Shown here piece after piece: positions 1 through 7,058 of a stretch of 30,053 nucleotides of DNA. Source of the DNA: a virus; IMG/VR virus record IMGVR_UViG_3300025636_000020, positions 1 to 30,053 of that record; one strand, 5' to 3'. Within the stretch, counting starts at the first letter, position 1, and each line of letters starts with the position of its first letter. Made by a program: the position numbers and the translations under genes. The notes beneath the pieces were generated by a model, which was not told the origin of the DNA, did not search any database, and saw only the letters and a list, made by a program, of their open reading frames with translations.

Positions 1-213
1 ATATTCAAATCCTGAAGCTGGGTATATTTTTGAAAGTGGACAGTTATCTGCCCAAATATATTGGATTAATTCTTTTTTAACTGTATTTGCAGGACTAGAC
101 CACCAGCCATCCCAGTAGTAGTATTTGCCAACATTATTGAAAAAAGTCTCATCAGACTTTATCTTGTCTAATAAGACTTTATCTTTTATAAAATTATCAA
201 TTACTAATATCAT
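1..213 (-). CDS. 2OG-Fe(II) oxygenase-like protein, C-terminus cut by window edge
   Basis: The frame opens at the ATG at 213-211 and runs to the window edge without a stop (71 residues visible). It begins MILVIDNFIKDKVLLDKI and contains YYYWDGWWSSPANT and ASGFEY. This start resembles phage prolyl-4-hydroxylase / 2OG-Fe(II) oxygenase-like proteins, which often begin with a short strand and the words 'DNF', but the HxD...H iron ligands would lie beyond the edge and cannot be checked. Its ATG overlaps the TGA of the upstream 99-aa gene (ATGA arrangement), so it is probably translationally coupled at the tail of the uvsX operon. The family call is tentative. Confidence 0.45.
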   Translation of the reverse strand, partial: MILVIDNFIKDKVLLDKIKSDETFFNNVGKYYYWDGWWSSPANTVKKELIQYIWADNCPLSKIYPASGFEY

Positions 214-509
214 TCGAATGGGTTTATTATTATTTTATAGGCCTCTTTGCCTTCTTCGCCGTTTGTTTCTTCTAGTAGGCCTAAATTAATCAAGTCTAAT
301 AGAGACTCTTTTAGATGGTCAACTTCTGTTTCTGGAAATCTATATGTTTTTAGAGCATGTAAAGTAAAGCTACCTTTATATCTGTCCGGGCTTCGCTCAC
401 ACATTCTAATTTCATTATAGACTATATCAAACCCAGAAGGATATCCTGGAATGTCTTTTTCAACACCCAGGATATACTTAATAGGTAGATTATCTTCGTT
501 AATCTTCAT
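210..509 (-). CDS. Hypothetical 99-aa protein, coupled to uvsX
   Basis: I do not recognise the family. It is a 99-residue soluble protein with a helical C-terminal part (ESLLDLINLGLLEE), an acidic loop and a short beta end (AYKIIINPFE). This spacing is compatible with a small winged-helix fold, but that is only an impression. Its ATG (509-507) overlaps the end of uvsX by 11 nt and its stop overlaps the next ATG by 2 nt, so the three genes are read as one translationally coupled unit. No membrane segment or metal motif is visible. Confidence 0.7.
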   Translation of the reverse strand: MKINEDNLPIKYILGVEKDIPGYPSGFDIVYNEIRMCERSPDRYKGSFTLHALKTYRFPETEVDHLKESLLDLINLGLLEETNGEEGKEAYKIIINPFE

Positions 510-1611
510 CTGTAGATTCCATTAATTCATCAACATTAAGCTCGACGCTTGTATTGTAGTTAAATAGGTCATAGATCTTTTTGTCAATCTTTTCTAAAAC
601 TTCTTGTGTAAATACTTTTTCCGTAAAGAATTCAGCATTTGATACAGTTTCATCTAAGTGTTTACAGATCCAACCTCTTGCAGTAGACTTTGGTATTTTA
701 ACACCTTTTTCAATAGTACCTCTAGTAATACCAATATCATCCCATTCAACATATTGTTCTAGACCAACATACTTATTCATCCCTTCAGAGAAGTGTAAGT
801 GGAATTTGATTGGGTGTGGTTTTGCAAAACGATTCTTATTAGGTTTAGCATTTACAATAATACCGGCCTTTTCGCCACCTTCTTTAAGTTGTGCTTTACC
901 TAAGAAAAGAACGATAGATGCAGCATACTCTGGTCCAGTTCCACCACCAGCTACTTGTCTTGAAATAAAGTCTTGTGTTTGGTATGTGTGGTTCGTAAAT
1001 AGGAATGGGATCTTAAGATCTGCCATTGGTGTCATTATAATTCTAAAGATTGATTTAAGAATTTTAGAACGAGTCATATCTGATTTTTCAGAACCCGATC
1101 TTGCATCTTCAATCTCTTTAGCAGTTGCTAAGTTACCTGCAGAATCTAAGATAATCATTACCTTTGGCGTAGTTCCACCTGCTCTTTTTACCTCTTGCAT
1201 TCTACCAGTAATAGAGGTTACAGAAGTTCTAAACTCTTGTACTGTATTGATTGGTTGGTAGTTTACTTTGGTTGTATCAATATTAAACTTCTCCATTAGA
1301 GATTTATCTACTGCAGCCTCTGAATCATAAAAGATTACATTATAACCCATATCAATTGCTCTCTTCACAGAGTTTAGGATTAAGTAAGTCTTACCAGTTC
1401 CAGAAGGTCCAGCAATTGAACAGCTTCTATTGTTAGGCCATCCACCAAAAAGTGAACCACTAACACAAGCATTCAAATGATAGTTACCAGTGTCAATCCA
1501 CTCGGTAACTTCACTAAAAGTTGATTGGTCCATTACAGATCCAAGTGGGTTTAACGTTGCTAGCTCTGCATTGATATCATCAAAGCTAAATTCTTTGCTT
1601 TTTTTTGCCAT
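499..1611 (-). CDS. uvsX: UvsX RecA-like recombinase
   Basis: RecA/RAD51-type strand-exchange ATPase that forms filaments on gp32-coated single-stranded DNA and drives T4-style recombination-dependent replication and repair. Visible motifs are a Walker A GPSGTGKT (residues 68-75), the catalytic-Glu region IFYDSEAA (93-100), a Walker B VMIILDSAGN (151-160), a TNHTYQT segment and the glycine-rich loop VAGGGTGPEYAAS typical of UvsX/RecA L2. At 370 aa it is close to T4 UvsX (about 390). It sits downstream of polymerase part B, as uvsX follows gene 43 in T4, and its partners UvsY, UvsW and gp32 are all in this window. The start at 1611 has an A/T-rich leader and no clear Shine-Dalgarno sequence. 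Confidence 0.95.
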   Translation of the reverse strand: MAKKSKEFSFDDINAELATLNPLGSVMDQSTFSEVTEWIDTGNYHLNACVSGSLFGGWPNNRSCSIAGPSGTGKTYLILNSVKRAIDMGYNVIFYDSEAAVDKSLMEKFNIDTTKVNYQPINTVQEFRTSVTSITGRMQEVKRAGGTTPKVMIILDSAGNLATAKEIEDARSGSEKSDMTRSKILKSIFRIIMTPMADLKIPFLFTNHTYQTQDFISRQVAGGGTGPEYAASIVLFLGKAQLKEGGEKAGIIVNAKPNKNRFAKPHPIKFHLHFSEGMNKYVGLEQYVEWDDIGITRGTIEKGVKIPKSTARGWICKHLDETVSNAEFFTEKVFTQEVLEKIDKKIYDLFNYNTSVELNVDELMESTDED

Positions 1612-1622
1612 ATTATTATTTT

Positions 1623-1796
1623 TTATTCTTCGAAAAGTTTATCCTCTTCAGTTCTTAATACTTCCAGTTCTGCTAAAAGTTTCTTAGTCTCCTCTTTTAC
1701 TCTGGCCATTTCTGCTTCCAATTCACTAAGTCTATTATATAGAGCTTGGTATTTCAGGACATGTTCGGCCTGTTCTGGTGTCATATTTACATTCAT
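1623..1796 (-). CDS. Small coiled-coil protein (57 aa)
   Basis: Translation from the ATG at 1796-1794 to the TAA at 1625-1623 gives 57 residues beginning MNVNMTPEQAEHVLKYQALY and ending EDKLFEE. Nearly all of it is a charged heptad-like helix (NRLSELEAEMARVKEETKKL), so it should form a coiled coil. It overlaps the end of the preceding 56-aa gene by 4 nt and ends 11 nt before the uvsX ATG, filling an otherwise empty gap in the operon. Function is unknown; the position between polymerase B and uvsX suggests an accessory role in replication, which is inference. Confidence 0.65.
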   Translation of the reverse strand: MNVNMTPEQAEHVLKYQALYNRLSELEAEMARVKEETKKLLAELEVLRTEEDKLFEE

Positions 1797-1963
1797 AGTT
1801 CTTGATTTTCAAACATATCTAATTGCCCAGGCAATTGCTCGTCTGCAATCTCTTGACTTTGTGCTTTCTTCATTTCCCAAACAAGAGATCTGACTTTGTT
1901 GCCAAGATCCATATTATTTGGTGTTTCTCTTTCTAGTAGGTAAAGTATCTCTTTTAAATTCAT
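1793..1963 (-). CDS. Hypothetical 56-aa protein
   Basis: An upstream in-frame ATG at 2023 would overlap the polymerase gene by 55 nt. I chose the ATG at 1963-1961, which lies just after the polymerase B stop (TAG at 1971-1969) and gives 56 residues starting MNLKEILYLLERETPNNMDL and ending in QLDMFENQEL. The end GQLDMFE resembles a sliding-clamp-binding peptide (QxxLxxF-like), so it could be a clamp-interacting peptide. This is inference from a short motif. No known domain is recognised. Confidence 0.6.
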   Translation of the reverse strand: MNLKEILYLLERETPNNMDLGNKVRSLVWEMKKAQSQEIADEQLPGQLDMFENQEL

Positions 1964-1968
1964 TGTTT

Positions 1969-3177
1969 CTAAAATAGTGCCGAAGCGTAAATTAAGTTTG
2001 TATCTAATGTTTGTAATCCACAAGCAACAAGTACTCTATTAAGAGGGTCAATCATTGCTTTTTCAAATTGTGTATCATAGTCGACCGGTGGTGCAAATTC
2101 ATAAGGGTGATCTCCAGGCATATAAGCGTAAACTTCACTAATTGGACTTTTACAGTTATAGATCTTAAGCTTCTCTCCGTTACCAATTACTTTATACTTG
2201 GTCTTATACTTTGAATTGGTATTTAATAAGTAGTTGTAGTAACCAGCAGCCTTTACGTTTGCTGGACATTTAAGACCAACTTGTAATTCAATCTGGTCAT
2301 CAACAATATACTTTTCAATATTATTAGTTCTACGATTAAAACTAATGTCATCAATGTTTGCCATTTGAAACTCTTTCTTAGTCTCTTTCATGAAAGTTAC
2401 TAGAGTTTGTAGATCTTCTGCAGTTGGACTACTTCCACGTTGAAAGATAATCTTTAGTGCTTCAGTAAGCTTAGTACGTACAAATGCTGGAGTTGAAGAT
2501 TGGATTGTATCGAAACCAATAGTCTTAACCTTCTTAAGAGGTTTATGTCTATCAGTTACTTCTAACTTATCATCCCATGCAATATTTTGAATATACTTTT
2601 TCTTTGCCAACCAAATACCATTATAGGCTAGTGATTCTAATTCAAATACCAAGAAGTTCTCAGAGTTTCTAGCGTCTGCATACTTCTCCATACATTTTCT
2701 AATGTATTCTTTAAGTCTAAATGCATACAACTCTAATATAAAGACATCAATTGCAATCTTATCCTCTTCGTTTGGCCATACAATAGACTCATATAGATCC
2801 TGGAATTGAATATAACAAGAATCCGTATCAATATAAATTACTGCTGGTTTTTCAATCTTACCTTTGGCTTTAATACCGAAATGTTCATGGACTGCTTTAT
2901 CTTTATGCCAAAATTCTTGCACGTATTTGTTAAGAATAGATTCTGAATAAAGAATTGCATTCTTACTCTGTTTAGTAATTGATTCTGCAATATTAATGTC
3001 AAAAAAGTGGAACCATTTATTACCAAAGGCACCATAGATAGAGTTAAGAGTTAACTTAACAGCTTGCTCATAAGCTGTATATTTAGCAGAAAGCTGCTCA
3101 TAATGATTTATGAGCAGCTTTGCCTCTTCTTGTGAAAGTTGATCTGTTGGTTTATTTTCTAACTCTTGGATATCCAT
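1969..3177 (-). CDS. 43B: DNA polymerase family B, C-terminal half (gp43 part B)
   Basis: C-terminal part of a T4-like replicative polymerase: second fingers helix, palm and thumb. Motif B is at residues 41-53 (KLTLNSIYGAFGN, compare KxxxNSLYG). Motif C is at 112-121 (AVIYIDTDSC), with the metal-binding DTDS aspartates at 117 and 119. There is no exonuclease domain and no motif A; both are in the gene at 7059-8462. The first 35 residues are a charged helix with no counterpart I know. It begins 3 nt after the gp45 stop, so clamp and polymerase half are coupled. 402 aa plus the 467-aa part A is close to the 898 aa of T4 gp43. The protein ends LIYASALF, compatible with a C-terminal clamp-binding tail. 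It should be active only as a heterodimer with part A. Confidence 0.92.
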   Translation of the reverse strand: MDIQELENKPTDQLSQEEAKLLINHYEQLSAKYTAYEQAVKLTLNSIYGAFGNKWFHFFDINIAESITKQSKNAILYSESILNKYVQEFWHKDKAVHEHFGIKAKGKIEKPAVIYIDTDSCYIQFQDLYESIVWPNEEDKIAIDVFILELYAFRLKEYIRKCMEKYADARNSENFLVFELESLAYNGIWLAKKKYIQNIAWDDKLEVTDRHKPLKKVKTIGFDTIQSSTPAFVRTKLTEALKIIFQRGSSPTAEDLQTLVTFMKETKKEFQMANIDDISFNRRTNNIEKYIVDDQIELQVGLKCPANVKAAGYYNYLLNTNSKYKTKYKVIGNGEKLKIYNCKSPISEVYAYMPGDHPYEFAPPVDYDTQFEKAMIDPLNRVLVACGLQTLDTNLIYASALF

Positions 3178-3180
3178 TAA

Positions 3181-3924
3181 TTACGCAGTTTGGCAAGTTG
3201 ATATTGTCAATAATGTGTCTGAATCATTTGATTGAAAAACAACCTTTGAATTCGAAACATATACCGTTTGCTCTTCTTTGTCTAATAGATTTAAGTATTT
3301 TTTGTAGACTGTAACATTTCCAGTTCCATTTGCTGCAGGATTAACTACAACTTTAAATGATTTACCATCAACGTTAACTCCAGCTACATCAGATTTAATA
3401 TTGAAAGTTTCTTCTTTATCTAGAGAGAAAAGATTCTTAACTTTATTCAACATATGAGTATCTAATGCAAAATCAAATTGACCTCCGTCTTTAGCAAAAA
3501 TAACTTTAACTTGGTCTTCAGTAAGATCTTTAAATCCTAGCGTTGGCTCTGAACAAGAAAGTGTAATTTCTAATTCGTCGTTAAAGATTCTAAATGTAGA
3601 AGCAACTAAATCTTCATCATTCTCAATGAATTCAATCTCACCCTTAATAGCATCATGGTCAAAGTGCTTAATAGCATCAATTACTTTGCTACCTTCAAAA
3701 AAGGCAATCTTCATTTCTTTGTCCGTGTCAGGCCACTCACTGATTTGGAACATCTCAGAGACATCTACGCTATGGCTTTTTACAGCATCTCTCTGTGGTA
3801 AATAAACGACAGATTTTACTCTGCCACCCGAAATCTTCATATAAATGAAGGAGTCGATTAGCTTGACACGGTTAATAAACTCTGTCAAAGCATGTTGGTC
3901 AATACGATCAATTTTTAACTTCAT
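3181..3924 (-). CDS. 45: Sliding clamp, gp45-like
   Basis: A 247-aa protein with the composition and strand pattern of phage sliding clamps: acidic, beta-rich, no catalytic motif, and a C-terminal stretch of alternating strands (TVYVSNSKVVFQSNDSDTLL). T4 gp45 is 228 aa and forms a trimeric ring that tethers gp43. The call rests mainly on length, general pattern and position directly upstream of polymerase part B; in T4 gene 45 also lies upstream of gene 43, with 44, 62 and regA between. A promoter-like motif at 3951-3979 and the terminator at 3994-4031 place it at the head of a new transcription unit. Its leader is A-rich with no Shine-Dalgarno sequence. Confidence 0.75.
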   Translation of the reverse strand: MKLKIDRIDQHALTEFINRVKLIDSFIYMKISGGRVKSVVYLPQRDAVKSHSVDVSEMFQISEWPDTDKEMKIAFFEGSKVIDAIKHFDHDAIKGEIEFIENDEDLVASTFRIFNDELEITLSCSEPTLGFKDLTEDQVKVIFAKDGGQFDFALDTHMLNKVKNLFSLDKEETFNIKSDVAGVNVDGKSFKVVVNPAANGTGNVTVYKKYLNLLDKEEQTVYVSNSKVVFQSNDSDTLLTISTCQTA

Positions 3925-3950
3925 GTTTTTTTGTTTTTTTAATATAGTTA

Positions 3951-3979
3951 TTATACTAGTAAATCTAGTTTAGTTTCAC
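3951..3979 (-). promoter_or_regulatory. Putative phage promoter for gp45 / 43B / uvsX unit
   Basis: On the minus strand GTGAAACTAAAC is followed by TATAATAA, with 22 nt from the G of GAAAC to TATAA. The same pair occurs before five other genes here. It lies just downstream of a strong terminator and about 30 nt before the gp45 ATG, as expected of a promoter opening a new operon. Confidence 0.55.
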
Positions 3980-3993
3980 TAAAATTAGTGCAT

Positions 3994-4031
3994 AAAAAAG
4001 GGCAGAGATAGTAGCGAACTTTTCTCTGCCC
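3994..4031 (-). terminator. Rho-independent terminator after nrdA
   Basis: Read on the minus strand: a perfect 9-bp stem GGGCAGAGA / TCTCTGCCC with a 14-nt loop, followed by six T residues. It ends the 43A-nrdB-nrdA direction of transcription ahead of gp45. The loop contains TTCGCTAC, the complement of the conserved 23S rRNA word GTAGCGAA. Confidence 0.85.
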
Positions 4032-4035
4032 AACC

Positions 4036-4056
4036 CGTTAACTATAACGGTCCTAA
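4036..4056. other. 18-nt match to 23S rRNA helix 69-71 / I-CeuI half-site
   Basis: The plus strand reads TAACTATAACGGTCCTAA at 4039-4056, identical to the first 18 bases of the 27-bp I-CeuI site, itself a universally conserved piece of bacterial 23S rRNA around helix 69-71. The identity stops where I-CeuI cuts the top strand, as I remember that site. With one extra T the match extends to CCG on the left, keeping a CCGTTA/TAACGG hairpin like helix 69. It lies in the 3' untranslated region of nrdA, antisense to rRNA in the nrdA message. Confidence 0.7.
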
Positions 4057-4087
4057 AATGTGGTCCTATTTCATACCACCGGATATC

Positions 4088-5908
4088 TTACCCATCACAG
4101 CTTAAGCAATCTGGATCCATTGCTGAAGCAGCAATATCACCTCTTAACACTGATTCTGTTCTCATATAATAGAGTGTTTTAACTCCTTGCTTATAGGCTT
4201 CCAAGTGAACTTGGTTAATAAATTTAGGCTCTGCTTCTTTTGGGAATGCTAAGTTTAAACTTACTGCCTGGTCAACATATTGTTGTCTAACACCTGCTTG
4301 TTTTACAAGCTCTAATTGATTTACCTCTTTAAATGTTTTAAATATATTTTTTAATGAGGTATAGTTATCTTGTTCTAGTGCTGGTAACTTTTCAAAGTCT
4401 TTATTTTTAATCGGTGGATTCTCTTTTGAGATAGGCTCCCCAATCTTAATTTTATAATCATCAATAAACCCAAGACCTAAAACACTTCCACCGTCTGATA
4501 AGATTTGATCCCAAACTCCTTTAGTATTTTTACTAATAAGTTCAAGTGCTCTCTCAAGTGTTGGATTCTTACGAATAAAAGTACCCTTTGCAGTTTGTTC
4601 TGTAAAGACGTTAGCAGCCCATGGCTCAATACCAGCAGATACATTACCACTTAATTTTGAGTTAGATACAGTTGGTGCTATGGCTCTCAGGTGAGTGTTT
4701 CTCATTCCAGTTCCAACACACCATAGAGGTTCTCCATATTCTAGTGCCATATCTCTAGATGCTCTTTCAGACTCAATCTTAATTTGAGAGAAGATCTTTC
4801 TAGTTTCAAATTGTGCAGTTAAGCCTTCAAATGGAATGTTATTATCTTGTAAATATGTATGCCATCCAAGAACTCCTAATCCAAGTGCTCTTCCCTTTTC
4901 TGCAGAACGAATTGAGTTTTCAAAGCCTCTCATAAATTTAGCCTTCTGGATAAATTCTTCCATAACTCCATCTAGGAACCAAGTAGCAGTATAGACTAAA
5001 TCAGTATCTTTCCATTCTTTATATTTAGCAAGGTTCACTGAAGATAGACAACAAACAAAAGAGTGTGACTCATCGGTATGCAGTGCAATCTCTGAACAGA
5101 TATTAGTCATATAGACTTTAAGTCCATTATTCTTATATGCATCTGGGTTTGCTCTATTAACATTTCCCTTAAACATTATATAAGGCTCTCCAGTAGATCT
5201 ACGTTTTCTAAGAACTGCAGCCCATCTTTTACGTGCTTCTTTGTCTCCAGCTTCTACTTTTTGCATAAATCCATCAGAGACAATAACACATTGGTGCATA
5301 TTAAGAGATTGTCTATTAACATCTCCTTTAGGCTCTCTAATCTCTAGCCATTCCCAGAAATCTGCATGTTCAATATCAATATTAACAGATGCTGCTCCTC
5401 TTCTTACACTTCCCTGATTGGTTGCTAAGATTGTAGAATCATAGATCTTACAGAAAGGTACAACACCATCACTGGTTCCATTACCTTTAATTGTAGATCC
5501 TGCTGGGCGGATTTGATTAATACCAATTCCAACGCCACCTCCATGTTTTGCAAGTAGCATCATCTCTAAATTCTTTGCACCAATATCGTGGATTGAATCT
5601 GCAACATCGATACCAAAACAAGAGATTGGAAGTCCTCTTTCTGTTCCAGTATTTGAAAGTACAGGGGACGCTAGATTTAACCAGCCTTTCCAGATATAGT
5701 CAAAGAACTTGCTTGCCATTTCTGGTTTACTAAGTCTTTTTGCTACAGTTGTTGCAACTCTCCAATAAGCATCCTTTGGAGTCTCATTCTCTATAAGGTA
5801 GCCATTGCTAATGGTCTTTACATAAATTTCAGTATTGGCCCATGTTGGAAAATCAACACCCAGCTCCCAACCAAGTGCTTCTCCATAATTAATTGTATCG
5901 TTTTTCAT
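4088..5908 (-). CDS. nrdA: Ribonucleotide reductase class I, large subunit NrdA
   Basis: Reduces ribonucleoside diphosphates to dNDPs for phage DNA synthesis, with NrdB supplying the radical. Visible motifs: ISCFG with redox Cys97; a loop-like region KGNGTSDG (141-148); NMHQC (203-207); the active-site word TNICSEIAL (268-276) giving Asn269, Cys271 and Glu273; a VCCLSSVNL stretch with the partner cysteine (286 or 287); and a C-terminal CLSC pair (Cys601, Cys604) that would accept electrons from thioredoxin or glutaredoxin. At 606 aa it is shorter than E. coli NrdA (761), and the N-terminus enters the catalytic part directly, so no ATP-cone allosteric domain is present. It starts 12 nt after nrdB. 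Confidence 0.95.
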   Translation of the reverse strand: MKNDTINYGEALGWELGVDFPTWANTEIYVKTISNGYLIENETPKDAYWRVATTVAKRLSKPEMASKFFDYIWKGWLNLASPVLSNTGTERGLPISCFGIDVADSIHDIGAKNLEMMLLAKHGGGVGIGINQIRPAGSTIKGNGTSDGVVPFCKIYDSTILATNQGSVRRGAASVNIDIEHADFWEWLEIREPKGDVNRQSLNMHQCVIVSDGFMQKVEAGDKEARKRWAAVLRKRRSTGEPYIMFKGNVNRANPDAYKNNGLKVYMTNICSEIALHTDESHSFVCCLSSVNLAKYKEWKDTDLVYTATWFLDGVMEEFIQKAKFMRGFENSIRSAEKGRALGLGVLGWHTYLQDNNIPFEGLTAQFETRKIFSQIKIESERASRDMALEYGEPLWCVGTGMRNTHLRAIAPTVSNSKLSGNVSAGIEPWAANVFTEQTAKGTFIRKNPTLERALELISKNTKGVWDQILSDGGSVLGLGFIDDYKIKIGEPISKENPPIKNKDFEKLPALEQDNYTSLKNIFKTFKEVNQLELVKQAGVRQQYVDQAVSLNLAFPKEAEPKFINQVHLEAYKQGVKTLYYMRTESVLRGDIAASAMDPDCLSCDG

Positions 5909-5920
5909 ATAATATATTGT

Positions 5921-6922
5921 TTAGTCAAATAAATCGTCTTCGTCCCAGTTCTCATCTTCTCCAGCCTTTGCATAATCAGTTGGTCTAATAGCAAAAAAGT
6001 CAGTATGTGTATGACCGCCAGTCAAGTGATAGAACCAATCTAATTCTGAAGCCGAATCTTTATCAAAATCAAATTTGGATTCATATCCAAGTTCTACTAG
6101 TTTTTCATTAGTTCTTTTAGTAATAAAATGCTTTAAGTCCTCTGCTTTCATGTTTTCTAGGTCTCCCATTTCAAACATCTTATCAATAAATTTATGCTCC
6201 ATTTGGCACATTAATTCTGCAGCCTGTTCTACATCTCTTTGAACTTCATCTTTAAGCTCAGGATATTCATCACACATATGTCTAAATAATTGACATCCCA
6301 TTTTAGAATGAAGTGACTCATCTCTAACTGACCATTTCATTTGCTGACCGATACCTTTAAGTAGGTTTCTCATTTGGAATGAGTAAAGTACTGCAAATGA
6401 GCTATATAATGATACACCTTCTGCAAACGCACTAAAGATTGCTAAAGATCTAGCAACTTGTCTTCTTGCATGTGTATTTTCAGCAAGATCTTCATGTGTC
6501 CAGTCAGCTTCAGTAGAAGTTAAGTGTTCAAATTTTTCTGCAATTGTAGGTTCATGTAAGAAGGCTGCAAAGTCTTCTAGACCTAGAGTCTCATTTAAGT
6601 ATGAGTATGCTGTGGCGTGAATAGTCTCTTGTGAACCAAACATCATTGCCATTTGCTTAATCTCATGTTTTGGAAACCAATTAGTAACCATAGTAGTCCA
6701 GTAATCAGAAACTGCACATTCAGTTTGTGCAAAACCTAAAAGAATATTACCAACAATATTTTTTTCAGACGTGGTTAATTTCTCATTCCAATCTTTAACA
6801 TCACCTTGCATACTAATTTCAGTATGTAACCAAAATGCCTGTGCTTGTTTTAACCAACCTTCTGTATAGTACTCTGGGTACTCAAATGGCTTATATTCTA
6901 ATCTTTCTGTAAATAGTGACAT
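5921..6922 (-). CDS. nrdB: Ribonucleotide reductase class I, small subunit NrdB
   Basis: Ferritin-like radical-generating subunit. Carboxylate and histidine ligands of the dimetal site are visible: Glu68 (AQTECAVSDYW), Glu99 and His102 (SQETIHATAY), Glu168 (AFAEGVSLY), Glu202 and His205 (RDESLHSKMG). Tyr106, four residues after His102, is in the place of the radical tyrosine of E. coli NrdB (HSRSY). The first ligand appears to be Glu instead of the Asp usual in class Ia, so metal use may differ. The acidic C-terminus (EDENWDEDDLFD) would dock into NrdA. At 333 aa there is no N-terminal ATP-cone. Unusually, nrdB precedes nrdA, and both lie between the two halves of the DNA polymerase. Confidence 0.95.
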   Translation of the reverse strand: MSLFTERLEYKPFEYPEYYTEGWLKQAQAFWLHTEISMQGDVKDWNEKLTTSEKNIVGNILLGFAQTECAVSDYWTTMVTNWFPKHEIKQMAMMFGSQETIHATAYSYLNETLGLEDFAAFLHEPTIAEKFEHLTSTEADWTHEDLAENTHARRQVARSLAIFSAFAEGVSLYSSFAVLYSFQMRNLLKGIGQQMKWSVRDESLHSKMGCQLFRHMCDEYPELKDEVQRDVEQAAELMCQMEHKFIDKMFEMGDLENMKAEDLKHFITKRTNEKLVELGYESKFDFDKDSASELDWFYHLTGGHTHTDFFAIRPTDYAKAGEDENWDEDDLFD

Positions 6923-6952
6923 ATTTTGCTAATAATTTTTTTAATAAAGGCT

Positions 6953-6976
6953 AAAAAAGGTCTAGTTTTAGACCTT
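6953..6976 (-). terminator. Rho-independent terminator after polymerase part A
   Basis: On the minus strand a 7-bp stem AAGGTCT / AGACCTT with the 6-nt loop AAAACT runs into a T tract. It separates the 43A unit from nrdB, so part A and part B of the polymerase are on different transcription units unless there is read-through. Confidence 0.7.
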
Positions 6977-6999
6977 AAATTCTTTCTGGGTTTTTAATA

Positions 7000-7052
7000 A
7001 ATTACTAGCAGCGCTGCTTGTTGTATTATATATCAGAGCTCTGCTGGTAATT
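7000..7052. repeat. Inverted repeat with two nested palindromes
   Basis: AATTACTAGCAG (7000-7011) and CTGCTGGTAATT (7041-7052) form a 12-bp inverted repeat with one T-G position. Nested at the stem ends are two perfect palindromes, AGCAGCGCTGCT (7007-7018) and CAGAGCTCTG (7034-7043). It fills the gap between the polymerase part A stop and its terminator, and is GC-richer than its surroundings. Confidence 0.7.
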
Positions 7053-7058
7053 TTTAAT

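Noticed and set aside
581-1261. 226-aa open frame on the plus strand opposite uvsX
   Set aside because: Antisense shadow of a certain gene; cysteine- and serine-rich translation with no family pattern. The same holds for the other plus-strand frames (e.g. 18022-18393, 22203-22514).
3965-4087. 40-codon open frame continuing after the nrdA stop
   Set aside because: In frame with nrdA past the TAA, but NrdA already ends in the expected CxxC tail, and the stretch runs through a perfect terminator stem; likely chance.
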